Origin: Rhodospirillales bacterium
GTDB taxonomy: Bacteria > Pseudomonadota > Alphaproteobacteria > Rhodospirillales > Defluviicoccaceae
Assembly (NCBI GenBank): GCA_016712595.1
Contig: JADJQT010000002.1
Location: forward strand, 434,001-498,000
Direction: 5' to 3'
Length of the DNA stretch: 64,000 nt
The translations under genes were made by a program, and so were the position numbers. Under the pieces are notes generated by a model. The model had not been told where the DNA came from. It saw nothing but the letters and a program-made list of their open reading frames with translations, and did not search any database. Positions 51,975 to 59,693 of this stretch are shown here, piece after piece; position 1 is the stretch's first letter; every line of letters begins with the position of its first letter.

Positions 51975-53453
51975 TTATTCCGCTGCGGCTGCGGGCACCG
52001 TCCACGGGGCGTTCATCATCGACCAGGACGGGTTGTTCACGGCCATGTCCATGTCGCGGGCGAAGATGGCGAAGCCGTCGTAGCCGTGGTAGGGGCCGGA
52101 ATAGTCCCAAGAGTGAAGCTGGCGGAAGGGAATGCCCATCTTTTGCGTCGCGTACTTCTCCTTGATGCCGGAGCCGACGAGGTCGGGACGGATGCGCTTG
52201 ACGAAGTTCTCGAGCTCGTAGGCGGTGACGTCGTCGTAGATCAGCGTGCCTTCCTTGACGTAGTCCATCGTCCGCTGATAGTCGTCCTTGTGGGCGAACT
52301 CGTAGCCCGCGCCGACGATGTGCATGCCGAGGTCCTCGTAGGCGTTGACCATGTGCCGGGGGCGCAGGCCGCCGACGTAGAGCATCACCTTCTTGCCTTC
52401 GAGGCGGGGCTTGAAGCGCTCGATCACCGCGTCGGCCATCGGCCGGTACTTGGCGATGACCTTCTCGGCGCCTTCCTTGATCTTGTCGTCGAAGTGCTCG
52501 GCGACGGCACGCAGCGACATCTCGATCCGTGACGGCCCGAACAGGTTGAACTCGAACCACGGCGTGCCGTAGGTCTCTTCCATGTGCCGGGAAATGTAGT
52601 TCATCGACCGGTAGCAGTGGATGAGGTTGAGCTTGGCCTTGGGCGCCCGCTCCAGCTCGGCGAGGGTGGAATCACCGGTCCACTGGGCGATGACCCTGAG
52701 GCCCATCTCTTCGAGCAGGCGGCGCGACGACCAGGCGTCACCACCGATGTTGTAGTCGCCGATCAGAACGACGTCATACGGCGTCGACTCGAAGGTCTCC
52801 TCGTGCTTGCTCTTCTCGAAAATCCAGTCGCGCACCGCATCGTTGGCGATGTGGTGGCCGAGCGACTGGGAGACGCCGCGGAAACCCTCGCAGCGCACCG
52901 GCACCACCGGCTTTTCGATTTCCTTGTTCTTCTCCTTGGCGACCGACTCGATGTCGTCGCCGATGAGGCCGACCGGGCACTCGGACATGACCGAGATGCC
53001 CTTGTTCAGCGGAAACAACTCCTCGATCTCGTTGATCACCGCCTTCAGCTTCTTGTCGCCGCCGAAGACAATGTCCTTTTCCTTGAAGTCCGAGGTGAAC
53101 TGCATCGTACCGAAGCTGTCGACGCCGGTCGTGCCGACGTAATAGTTACGCCGCTGCGACCAGGAATAATGCCCGCAGCCGACCGGGCCGTGGGAAATGT
53201 GAACCATGTCCTTCACCGGTCCCCACACCACGCCCTTGGCGCCGGCATAGGCACAACCGCGGATGGACATGACGCCGGGGATCGACTTGATGTTCGACTT
53301 CACGCCGCAATCCGAAGCGCCATCTTGCGCGACGGACAGGTGCTTGGCACGGCGAACCCTGGTCTTCTCCGGATATTCCGCGAGGACTTCTTCAATCAGT
53401 TTCTCGTGGAATTCCTTATCGTTCTTGTAATCAATGGTTTTGATGGCGGTCAT
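51975..53453 (-). CDS. nifD: Nitrogenase molybdenum-iron protein alpha chain
   Basis: Alpha subunit of the MoFe protein, 492 residues, which holds FeMo-cofactor and half of the P-cluster. P-cluster cysteines occur in MSIRGCAYAGAKGVVWGPVK, in GPVGCGHYSWSQRRNYY and in MSECPVGLIGDDIESVA. The cofactor ligands are the Cys in NLIHCYRSMNYISRHME and the His in LHSWDYSGPYHGYDGFAIFA. AGGAGG is eight bases before the ATG, 36 bases after nifH. The sequence has the features of Mo nitrogenase rather than VnfD or AnfD. Intact. Confidence 0.98.
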   Translation of the reverse strand: MTAIKTIDYKNDKEFHEKLIEEVLAEYPEKTRVRRAKHLSVAQDGASDCGVKSNIKSIPGVMSIRGCAYAGAKGVVWGPVKDMVHISHGPVGCGHYSWSQRRNYYVGTTGVDSFGTMQFTSDFKEKDIVFGGDKKLKAVINEIEELFPLNKGISVMSECPVGLIGDDIESVAKEKNKEIEKPVVPVRCEGFRGVSQSLGHHIANDAVRDWIFEKSKHEETFESTPYDVVLIGDYNIGGDAWSSRRLLEEMGLRVIAQWTGDSTLAELERAPKAKLNLIHCYRSMNYISRHMEETYGTPWFEFNLFGPSRIEMSLRAVAEHFDDKIKEGAEKVIAKYRPMADAVIERFKPRLEGKKVMLYVGGLRPRHMVNAYEDLGMHIVGAGYEFAHKDDYQRTMDYVKEGTLIYDDVTAYELENFVKRIRPDLVGSGIKEKYATQKMGIPFRQLHSWDYSGPYHGYDGFAIFARDMDMAVNNPSWSMMNAPWTVPAAAAE

Positions 53454-53489
53454 CCGTCAATCCTCCTGCCTCGGTCGGTGAATCAGACG

Positions 53490-54422
53490 TTATTCCGCTG
53501 CGACGCGCTTGGCGGCGGCGGCGCCGTCGGTTGCCACCCGCTTGGCGATCGCTTCCTTGGCCTCGAGTTCGGCGATCATCTGCTCGTCCGACTTGATGAT
53601 GCCGAAGTCCATCAGCATCTCTTCGAGTTCGTCCATGCCAACCGGGGTCGGGATGACGCCCTTGCCGGCGTTGGCGTGGATCTTCTTCGCCAGGGTCCGG
53701 TATTCCTCGGCCTGCGGATGATCCGGCTGATACTGCAGGACGGTCTGACGGCGCAGCTCGGCGTGCTGAACGACGTTGTCGCGCGGCACGAAGTGGATGA
53801 GCGTCGTGCCCAGCCGTTTCGCCATCGCTTCCGAGAGGTCGACCTCGCGGTCGGTCATGCGCGAGTTGCAGATCAGGCCGCCGAGGCGGACGGAGCCGGT
53901 CGTCGCATACTTGAGAATACCGCGGGAGATGTTGTTGCAGGCGTACAGCGCCATCATCTCGCCGGACATGACGATATAGATCTCTTGCGCCTTGTTCTCG
54001 CGGATCGGCATGGCGAAACCGCCGCACACCACGTCGCCGAGCACGTCGTACGAGATGTAGTCCATGTCGTCGTAGGCGCCGTTCTCCTCAAGGAAGTTGA
54101 TGGCGGTGATAACGCCGCGACCGGCGCAGCCAACGCCCGGCTCCGGGCCGCCCGACTCGACGCAGCGGATGCCCTTAAATCCGACGCGAATAACCTCTTC
54201 CGGCTCCAAGTCTTCGACCGAGCCCTTGTCGGCGGCCATTTGCAGAACGGAAAGCTGAGCCTTTGAATTCAAGATCAGGCGGGTCGAGTCCGCTTTCGGA
54301 TCGCATCCGACGATGAGGATCTTCTGGCCCATTTCGGCGAGGGCCGCGAGCGCATTCTGGGATGTGGTCGATTTACCGATACCACCTTTCCCATAAAACG
54401 CAATCTGACGAAGTCCGGCCAT
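53490..54422 (-). CDS. nifH: Nitrogenase iron protein, dinitrogenase reductase
   Basis: ATP-dependent electron donor to MoFe protein, also needed for cofactor assembly. MAGLRQIAFYGKGGIGKSTT includes the P-loop; the 4Fe-4S ligands are Cys99 in EPGVGCAGRGVITAINF and the Cys in VLGDVVCGGFAMP. Arg102 in the CAGRG loop is the residue modified by DraT, whose gene is next door. At 310 residues the protein is 15-20 longer than usual: the C-terminal tail ends with AKRVA repeated twice in an Ala-rich stretch. AAGGAG stands six bases before the ATG. A sigma-54 promoter and two NifA sites lie upstream. First gene of nifHDK. Confidence 0.98.
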   Translation of the reverse strand: MAGLRQIAFYGKGGIGKSTTSQNALAALAEMGQKILIVGCDPKADSTRLILNSKAQLSVLQMAADKGSVEDLEPEEVIRVGFKGIRCVESGGPEPGVGCAGRGVITAINFLEENGAYDDMDYISYDVLGDVVCGGFAMPIRENKAQEIYIVMSGEMMALYACNNISRGILKYATTGSVRLGGLICNSRMTDREVDLSEAMAKRLGTTLIHFVPRDNVVQHAELRRQTVLQYQPDHPQAEEYRTLAKKIHANAGKGVIPTPVGMDELEEMLMDFGIIKSDEQMIAELEAKEAIAKRVATDGAAAAKRVAAE

Positions 54423-54482
54423 GTAACGCTCCTTTTCGTGCGTGCAATTTCCTGGGCTCGATGCCCTCGACAGGCTACGTAC

Positions 54483-54497
54483 GCAAGTGCTGTGCCA
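54483..54497 (-). promoter_or_regulatory. Sigma-54 (RpoN) promoter of nifHDK
   Basis: On the minus strand TGGCAC-AGCAC-TTGC, a perfect -24/-12 match. Transcription should begin near 54472, giving a leader of about 50 bases to the nifH ATG. Two NifA sites lie 94-138 bases upstream, the usual distance for activation through DNA looping. Confidence 0.88.
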
Positions 54498-54590
54498 AGC
54501 GCCGGCATGCATCGAGCCGATAAATGAAAATATAATGATTTCAGCAAGTTATCGCGGAGCGACACGAATGGCGCGGGGATAGGCAGCCGC

Positions 54591-54606
54591 TGTAACGAAT
54601 CCGACA
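54591..54606. promoter_or_regulatory. NifA upstream activator site 1 (nifH/draT)
   Basis: TGTAACGAATCCGACA fits TGT-N10-ACA exactly. It lies 94 bases upstream of the nifH -24 element and 65 upstream of the probable draT -24 element, so it could serve both directions. Confidence 0.75.
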
Positions 54607-54619
54607 ATCCTCGACACGT

Positions 54620-54635
54620 TGTCGAGTCCGACACA
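54620..54635. promoter_or_regulatory. NifA upstream activator site 2 (nifH/draT)
   Basis: TGTCGAGTCCGACACA fits TGT-N10-ACA exactly. Its centre is 29 bases from that of site 1, close to three helical turns, so both sites face the same side of the DNA. Confidence 0.75.
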
Positions 54636-54670
54636 GCGGCGACGGCTTCGGCCGCTATCTTCTGGCATTC

Positions 54671-54685
54671 CGGCACGTGATTTGC
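54671..54685 (+). promoter_or_regulatory. Probable sigma-54 promoter of draT
   Basis: CGGCAC-GTGAT-TTGC: one mismatch from TGGCAC-N5-TTGC, with the essential GG and GC ten bases apart. Expected start near 54697, which would place an ATG at 54690 outside the transcript and supports the later GTG start of draT. Confidence 0.5.
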
Positions 54686-54722
54686 TTCGATGCGCGGAAG
54701 ATCCGGATCAGGGGCGTGGTGC

Positions 54723-55544
54723 GTGGCGGACTCGGTGGACGGTTTCTGGCGCCGAGGCGACGGCACCAACCTCGTCGGTGTTCCTTCGGGATTCGTCGGC
54801 AGCGCCGACTTCAACGCCCTCGATCGACCGCTGCACATTGCCGGTGTGCACGAGATGAACAGCGGCCTGTTCCGCTTGCTCGAGGCTTCGAGCAGTGCGG
54901 CGGAAGCCGAGGGCATTTTCGCCGTCTACATGGCGGCGATGTTCGGCCTCGCACCGCGCGGGGCGAACGAGGAGGAGAAGGGAGCGCGCCGTTCCTATCG
55001 GTCCAGCTATCTGCGCCTTCTGCGCGGCTGGGCCTACGACAGCAACTCGCCGGAAGGCGCCGTATTGAAGGGGTGGGTGGAGAGCCGCTTCGGGCTCTAT
55101 CCGACCTTTCACAAGGCCCCGCTAAAGCGGGTCAGTTCGGAGGCATGGTCGCGCTACATCGAAGAAAAGATGGGGAGTCGCTTCCATAACAATGCGATCT
55201 ACAGCCAGATCGATCTTCTCTATGAATTCGCGCAATGGTCGTTACGAAGACTGTATCCGGACGCGAAGCCTTTGCGTGTCTATCGCGGAGTTTATGATTT
55301 CGACGAGCACCAAATGATCGAACGGATCGATAAACGTCGCGTTATTCTCCGGCTTAACAATCTTGTGTCATTCACGACGGATCGCCACGTTGCAGAATGT
55401 TTTGGAGATAGAATACTGCAGACGGATGTCCCTCTGTCAAAAGTAGTATTTTTCCAGAATCTTATTCCGAAACATGCTTTGAAGGGAGAAGATGAGGTTC
55501 TTGTGATCGGTGGAGACTATCTCGTTTCGGCATCGTATTACTAA
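54723..55544 (+). CDS. draT: NAD+-dinitrogen-reductase ADP-D-ribosyltransferase DraT
   Basis: Inactivates nitrogenase by transferring ADP-ribose from NAD+ to the Arg of NifH in response to ammonium or darkness/energy loss. Family segments are clear: GTNLVGVPSGFVGSADFNAL near the start, LRLLRGWAYDSNSPEGAVLK, VESRFGLYPTFHK and LRVYRGVYDFDEHQ. The start is uncertain: GTG at 54723 (AGGGG eight bases ahead) gives 273 residues, close to known DraT; an ATG at 54690 adds 11 residues but lacks a ribosome site and precedes the inferred transcription start. The region 55250-55590 is more A/T-rich than its neighbours. Divergent from nifH and followed by draG, as in Rhodospirillum. Confidence 0.93.
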   Translation: MADSVDGFWRRGDGTNLVGVPSGFVGSADFNALDRPLHIAGVHEMNSGLFRLLEASSSAAEAEGIFAVYMAAMFGLAPRGANEEEKGARRSYRSSYLRLLRGWAYDSNSPEGAVLKGWVESRFGLYPTFHKAPLKRVSSEAWSRYIEEKMGSRFHNNAIYSQIDLLYEFAQWSLRRLYPDAKPLRVYRGVYDFDEHQMIERIDKRRVILRLNNLVSFTTDRHVAECFGDRILQTDVPLSKVVFFQNLIPKHALKGEDEVLVIGGDYLVSASYY

Positions 55545-55589
55545 CTATAATAGTTATATTTTCTATAACCATTTATTACCGGAGGGCCC

Positions 55590-56498
55590 GTGCCTGCAGA
55601 GCGTATCGATAACCAGGTTTTTGATCGTGCCCTGGGCGCTTTTTTGGGGTTTGCGATTGGCGATGCCTTGGGAGCGACCGTCGAGTTCATGACACCGCGC
55701 GAAATCGCCGCCGAATATGGCGTGCACTCGCGGATGATCGGCGGCGGCTGGCTCAAGCTGAAGCCGGGTCAGGTGACCGACGATACCGAGATGGCCTTGT
55801 GTGTCGGTCGCGCCATGGTCGCCGCCGGCGGCTGGGACCTCAAGGGCGTGTGCGATGAATTCGCCGCCTGGCTGAAGCGGATACCGGCGGATGTCGGCAA
55901 TACGACGCGGCGGGGGATTCGCCGCTACATTGTCGAAGGCAATATGGAGTCACCGCCGCATGAAGGCGATGGCGGCAATGGCGCGTGCGTGCGCAATCTG
56001 CCGGTGGGATTGGCGAGTCTGCACGACGATCGCGCATTCGAGACATGGACGATCGAACAGTGTCACATCACCCACAACCATCTCCTGTCGGATCATGCGG
56101 CGCTGGCGACCGGGCGGATGCTGCGCCGGCTGGTGCTGGGCGGCGGTATCGCCGAGGCGCGAAAGGAGGCGCGCTGGCTGGTCGATACCCATCCGCAATT
56201 CCGCTTCGATAACTTCCGCGGGCCGTGCACCGGCTATATCGTCGATACCGTGTGTACGGTGCTGAAGATCTATTTCCTTAGCGACTCGATCCGCTCGTGC
56301 ATTACCCAGACGGTGAACATGGGCGGCGATGCGGATTCCGCCGGGGCGCTGGCGGGCATGCTGGCCGGGGCCACGTACGGGGCGGAGACGATTCCTCAGG
56401 CGTGGCTGAAGCGCCTCGATCCCGCCGTCACCGACGAAATCCGCCAGCAGACGCGGGCCCTGCTCGAGATCAGCGCGGCTGCGGCACGAGACGACTGA
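55590..56498 (+). CDS. draG: ADP-ribosyl-[dinitrogen reductase] hydrolase DraG
   Basis: Removes the ADP-ribose from NifH and so reactivates nitrogenase; a di-manganese enzyme. The metal ligands are in VTDDTEMAL (Asp64, Asp65) and in NMGGDADSAGALAGM (Asp247, Asp249), the two signatures of ADP-ribosylglycohydrolases. It starts with GTG at 55590, GGAGG four bases before, 45 bases after draT, so the two form an operon. Full length at 302 residues. DraG is usually controlled by the PII protein GlnZ/GlnJ and by AmtB binding; neither gene is in the window. Confidence 0.95.
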   Translation: MPAERIDNQVFDRALGAFLGFAIGDALGATVEFMTPREIAAEYGVHSRMIGGGWLKLKPGQVTDDTEMALCVGRAMVAAGGWDLKGVCDEFAAWLKRIPADVGNTTRRGIRRYIVEGNMESPPHEGDGGNGACVRNLPVGLASLHDDRAFETWTIEQCHITHNHLLSDHAALATGRMLRRLVLGGGIAEARKEARWLVDTHPQFRFDNFRGPCTGYIVDTVCTVLKIYFLSDSIRSCITQTVNMGGDADSAGALAGMLAGATYGAETIPQAWLKRLDPAVTDEIRQQTRALLEISAAAARDD

Positions 56499-56669
56499 CC
56501 GCGGTCGATAAACCCGCCGTTAAGCACCCTGGCATTACCTTGACCGGCAGGACGAGGGGGCGGAGGCCGAGGACGCGCGAGCCAGGCCGGGCGGATCGAT
56601 GATCGCCGCGGCAGGTGCGCACGGCTGACGCGCTCGCACGTCGCAGTCTTCCGCAAAGGGATGCTCGAG

Positions 56670-57152
56670 ATGAACGACGATATGACCAGATCGCCCCGGC
56701 CCACCGCAGCGCCGGGGCGGCCCGACGCGACCGCCGATAGGGTCAGATGCGCGGCGACGCAGATGTTTTTTGCGGTCCCGGCCCCGGTTGCCGAGGTCCT
56801 GCTCGATCAGGCGCCGCTGGCGACGATCCATGCGGCGCAGCCGGTGGGCAGCGGGCCTGTCCTTGAGGATGTTGTCCGTGTTTTCGAAGAGGACGCGGCC
56901 AAGCGGATCGACGAGCTGGGCCACGCGATCGCGGCGGACGATGCGATCCGCGTATTTCGCGCCGCGCGCGCCCTGCGCGCAAGCAGCGTCGATCTCGGCG
57001 CGCTCCGCCTCGCGGCGGTCTCCCGTCAACTCGAAAACGCCGGCCGTCTCGGCACGACGACCAGCGCTGCATCGCTCCTGCGGGAGATTCACGGCTGTTT
57101 CCCGGCGACCCGCCGCGCCTTGCGCAGCGCCTGCCGGACCTTCGCCGTCTGA
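56670..57152 (+). CDS. Degenerate Hpt-like protein downstream of draG
   Basis: About 160 residues. The C-terminal 90 resemble a histidine phosphotransfer (Hpt) domain: FEEDAAKRIDELGHAIAADD, then FRAARALRASSVDLGALRLA, then LENAGRLG. In true Hpt domains the middle segment reads AAHxLKGSS with the phosphorylated His; here that position is Arg (AARALRASS), so it cannot act as a normal phosphorelay. The N-terminal 70 residues are not recognised. The ATG at 56670 has AAAGGG nine bases ahead. It follows draG by 171 bases in the same direction, in the place where R. rubrum has draB. A partner-binding role, or another helical-bundle family, is possible. Confidence 0.55.
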   Translation: MNDDMTRSPRPTAAPGRPDATADRVRCAATQMFFAVPAPVAEVLLDQAPLATIHAAQPVGSGPVLEDVVRVFEEDAAKRIDELGHAIAADDAIRVFRAARALRASSVDLGALRLAAVSRQLENAGRLGTTTSAASLLREIHGCFPATRRALRSACRTFAV

Positions 57153-57212
57153 TACACCTTGTGCCGGCCGCGGCTGGCGGAGTCCTCGCCCGCCCGGTCG
57201 GCCAGTTGGGCC

Positions 57213-57240
57213 GCTCGCCCGGGGTCAGCCCCGGGCGAGC
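57213..57240. terminator. Hairpin between the Hpt-like gene and dodecin
   Basis: Perfect 12-bp stem (GCTCGCCCGGGG and CCCCGGGCGAGC) with TCAG loop, between two convergent genes. No T-tract. Position suggests a bidirectional end point. Confidence 0.6.
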
Positions 57241-57256
57241 TGACTGGTGCGTCGGT

Positions 57257-57466
57257 TCAGGTCTCGATGCGGAAGCCGACCTTGACCACCACCTGGTATT
57301 CGCTGACCTTGCCGTTCTCGACATGGCCGCGGGTCTCGACGACCTCGAACCAGGTCACATGCTGCAGGGACTTGCCCGCGGCGGCGATGGCATTGTCGAT
57401 CGCTTCCGATATGCCCACCGGCGACGTTCCGACAAGTTCCACCTTCTTGTAAACGTTGTTCGCCAT
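57257..57466 (-). CDS. Dodecin family flavin-binding protein
   Basis: Small protein of 69 residues forming a dodecameric hollow sphere that stores flavin or CoA. The typical sequence is MANNVYKKVELVGTSPVGIS, then AIDNAIAAAGKSLQHVTWFE and VSEYQVVVKVGFRIE, with the conserved Trp stacking on flavin. GGAGAGG precedes the ATG. It is isolated between the draG group and the IS remnants, convergent with the Hpt-like gene. Flavin storage would suit the flavoproteins of nitrogen fixation, but no shared promoter is seen. Confidence 0.92.
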   Translation of the reverse strand: MANNVYKKVELVGTSPVGISEAIDNAIAAAGKSLQHVTWFEVVETRGHVENGKVSEYQVVVKVGFRIET

Positions 57467-57559
57467 AAGCCTCTCCGGGGACTGATTATGCGTCTCGCTC
57501 GCCGGAAGATGGCGCACTTCGCCGATGGGATCAACCATCGCTTCGGTGACTTTGGTGTT

Positions 57560-57960
57560 GGCGGCCGCTGGAGCGAAGGCGGGGTTTCGGGAGGCGGGGA
57601 CGTGACCGCGTCGGCGATGGAGCTGGTTGTTGATCGGATCGTGTGTTGCCAGGAATCGCTGGTCCGCCTTGCGGACCTGAACGCTCCATCTGTCGTTCTC
57701 GCCGTCTAGTCGGCTTGTGCGAGCTTTCTGCCCGGTCGTGCAGCCCCTTGCGCCGACGGCGCTCGACCGCTGACGGGAGACCCGATAGCCGACGAGCTTG
57801 TCGGTAATCATCCCCCGGCGCTTGCTCACGTCGCTTCAGGAGCCTGCAAAACAGCCACTTGGTGGCTTTCGCATCACGCCGGCGTGAACCAGGACGTCGA
57901 GGGCGAGGCCATGCTGGTCGACGGTGCGCCATAGCCAGTGCGTCGTCCCGGCGCTCGCCA
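57560..57960 (-). pseudogene. IS6-family transposase remnant (C-terminal part)
   Basis: On the minus strand, pieces of an IS6-type DDE transposase appear in order but in different frames: HWLWRTVDQHGLALDVLVHA, RRDAKATKWLFCRLLKRRE, MITDKLVGYR, RRKGLHDRAESSHKPTRRRE (which contains the third catalytic Glu region), and RKADQRFLATHDPINN. At least four frameshifts separate them, so the gene is dead. The N-terminal third is missing on this strand, and no terminal inverted repeats were recognised. The remaining DNA from 57961 to 58216 holds nothing I can identify. It marks an old insertion next to draG. Confidence 0.8.
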
Positions 57961-58216
57961 AATTGACGGTGCCGGCCACTTGCCCATAGCAGCCGCACCA
58001 TCCCGAGGGACATGACGCCGTTCATCATTGAATTGCGCTTTGAGGCCGTTTCCCACGTAACCGGTGACGCCCGGTGAGCTGTGACAAATAATGGACAATT
58101 GATACCAGCCGTAACGAAGCAATGACATGAATGCGCTATGCATTTTGTCCATAAGCTATAGCATAAACCGCCTATTAGCGTTGACAATGCCGGAAAAATG
58201 GAAAAGGTATGGAATC

Positions 58217-58825
58217 ATGTTGAGAAAAAAAGTATCCCTCGCCGTTCTCGCGATCGGAGCTGTATTTTCAGGCTCCATCGGTACTGCTAGTGCTCACGGG
58301 CCCTGTGCGCCATTGGTGGGGACTTGGCTTTTGGACACGCACAGAAGTGAGAACCCCCGCGACCCCGCCGCCGTTCTCTTGCGCCCTGCGACTTTCACCG
58401 TCCACTAAGGGGGGACGGTGTCGGTCGCAAGCGCTCGGGGCGATGCTGCGCTAGGCTTTACCGCGACAAGTGGTCACCTAGGGGAATGTTCCCGTATCGG
58501 CCCCCATCTCTACCGTTTCATGCTCGAAGAGCTGCTGTATAAAAATGGATTTTTCGCGGGCAGGCTCCTGTTGGATCTGACGATCAAGCATGACCGCAAT
58601 ACGGACACGATCGAAGGTGTTTCAGGACAATCCCGGATGAAGTTTACGGTGTTCAGAACGACGCCTCCTCCTCCTCCTCCTCCTGCTCCCTGCATAAACA
58701 GCACAGCCGAGTTGCCGGCGGGAGATATGGTTCGTGAAGACGAGAATGAGCATGTCTGCAGAAGTGCGGATGACATCGAGCTGACAGGGAGGCGAATTGA
58801 TACGGATAGTTTCTTCACACCATGA
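58217..58825 (+). pseudogene. Secreted protein gene split by an in-frame stop
   Basis: MLRKKVSLAVLAIGAVFSGS followed by IGTASA is a good signal peptide, then APLVGTWLLDTHRSENP. At 58406-58408 a TAA interrupts the frame, which continues without any shift: TFTVH, stop, GGTVSVASARGDAALGF, then FMLEELLYKNGFFAGRLLLD and a Pro run (TTPPPPPPPAPC). Related small exported proteins read FTFHEGGT at such a place, so a single change from GAA to TAA explains the break. The joined product would be about 202 residues of unknown function. It sits between fragments of IS6 transposases and has lower GC than the nif genes, signs of an acquired and decaying locus. Confidence 0.65.
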
Positions 58826-58959
58826 TCGTTGTTAAGGTGTGGGGGGCGCCTTTTCTGCATAGATCCTGATCGCAAAACCGCTCCGTTGCAAAAAAACCTG
58901 GATGATGGGGATGCTTGGTTTCCGGTCGCAGATGCAGGGGGGGCTGAACGGCGGACGAC

Positions 58960-59091
58960 GCGTTCAAGCGGCGACACTTTGTCGGCGAGGGGATCCCCTT
59001 GTGGGTACGCTGGTACTACCATTGCGGCATAAGGTACCGGTACTTCGCGGAGATGGTGAGCGAACGCGGCGTCACCGTTGACCACAAAGCC
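58960..59091 (+). pseudogene. IS6-family transposase fragment (N-terminal part)
   Basis: One open stretch of 44 codons reads AFKRRHFVGEGIPLWVRWYY, then GIRYRYFAEMVSERGVTVDH, which is the N-terminal region of IS6-family transposases (the usual pattern is VRWY...YGISYRDLxxMMxERGVxVDH). Similarity ends abruptly at 59091. It is on the opposite strand to the C-terminal remnant at 57560-57960, so the two do not come from one simple copy: either two insertions or an inversion. Confidence 0.7.
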
Positions 59092-59196
59092 CACGCACGC
59101 GGCGATGGGCTCGCAACGGCGGGGGATGACGGGCAGGGGGAAGCGGGGCGAGTGGGCGGGCGATCATCGAGCGCCCGCGCATCACGCGGGTAGGTG

Positions 59197-59673
59197 CTAC
59201 TCGGCGATCGCGAGCTTTGTTGCCTCGATGGTGATCGGCAGGCGGGTATCCGCCGCCTTTTCCGGCAGCGCGAGGCGCCAGCCATTGGCGAGATCGATCC
59301 AGCCGCCCCACAGTTCGGGCCGCTCCGAGGCGGTCACCGGAACCTCCAGGTCCTTCTTGGCGACGTAAATCGAATAGATATCGCCGCGCTTCGCCAGCGT
59401 TACTTTCATTCTGTCCTCGACGCTCTCGATTTCGTGCTCTCGCATCCCGACAATACGAGCCTTGGCGTAAAAATCTATCCCATAGATGTAATAGCTCTGC
59501 AGGAACAGGCCTATGGAGGCGACGTAGCCGACCTCGTCCTTGGGAATGAGGTAATCGCCGACGGCGCTGCCGGGGAAGCTGCCGTCGTTGCGCACGGCGA
59601 CCCGCGCCCGCACCTTGTCGCCGACGTCAAAGAGCGGCGGACGATCGGTTTCTACGGCGCGCGGTTCGGCCAT
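59197..59673 (-). CDS. nifZ: NifZ-NifT fusion protein
   Basis: One uninterrupted frame of 158 residues holding two proteins normally made separately. Residues 1-87 are NifZ: FDVGDKVRARVAVRNDGSFP, then DEVGYVASIGLFLQSYYIYG and the ending ARIVGMREHEIESV; NifZ helps mature the P-cluster. Residues 89-158 are NifT/FixU: MKVTLAKRGDIYSIYVAKKD, then RPELWGGWIDLANGWRLALP and ADTRLPITIEATKL; its role is unknown. The junction is EDRMK, with the NifT Met retained at 59409 and GAGG five bases before it, so a separate NifT might also be made. It follows fdxN by 20 bases and ends the nifB operon. Confidence 0.88.
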   Translation of the reverse strand: MAEPRAVETDRPPLFDVGDKVRARVAVRNDGSFPGSAVGDYLIPKDEVGYVASIGLFLQSYYIYGIDFYAKARIVGMREHEIESVEDRMKVTLAKRGDIYSIYVAKKDLEVPVTASERPELWGGWIDLANGWRLALPEKAADTRLPITIEATKLAIAE

Positions 59674-59693
59674 GGCGGCGACGCCCTCTTAGG

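Noticed and set aside
58658..58690. Run of CCT repeats as a possible microsatellite or CRISPR-like element
   Set aside because: It simply encodes the Pro run of the interrupted secreted protein; no spaced repeats of CRISPR type occur anywhere in the window.
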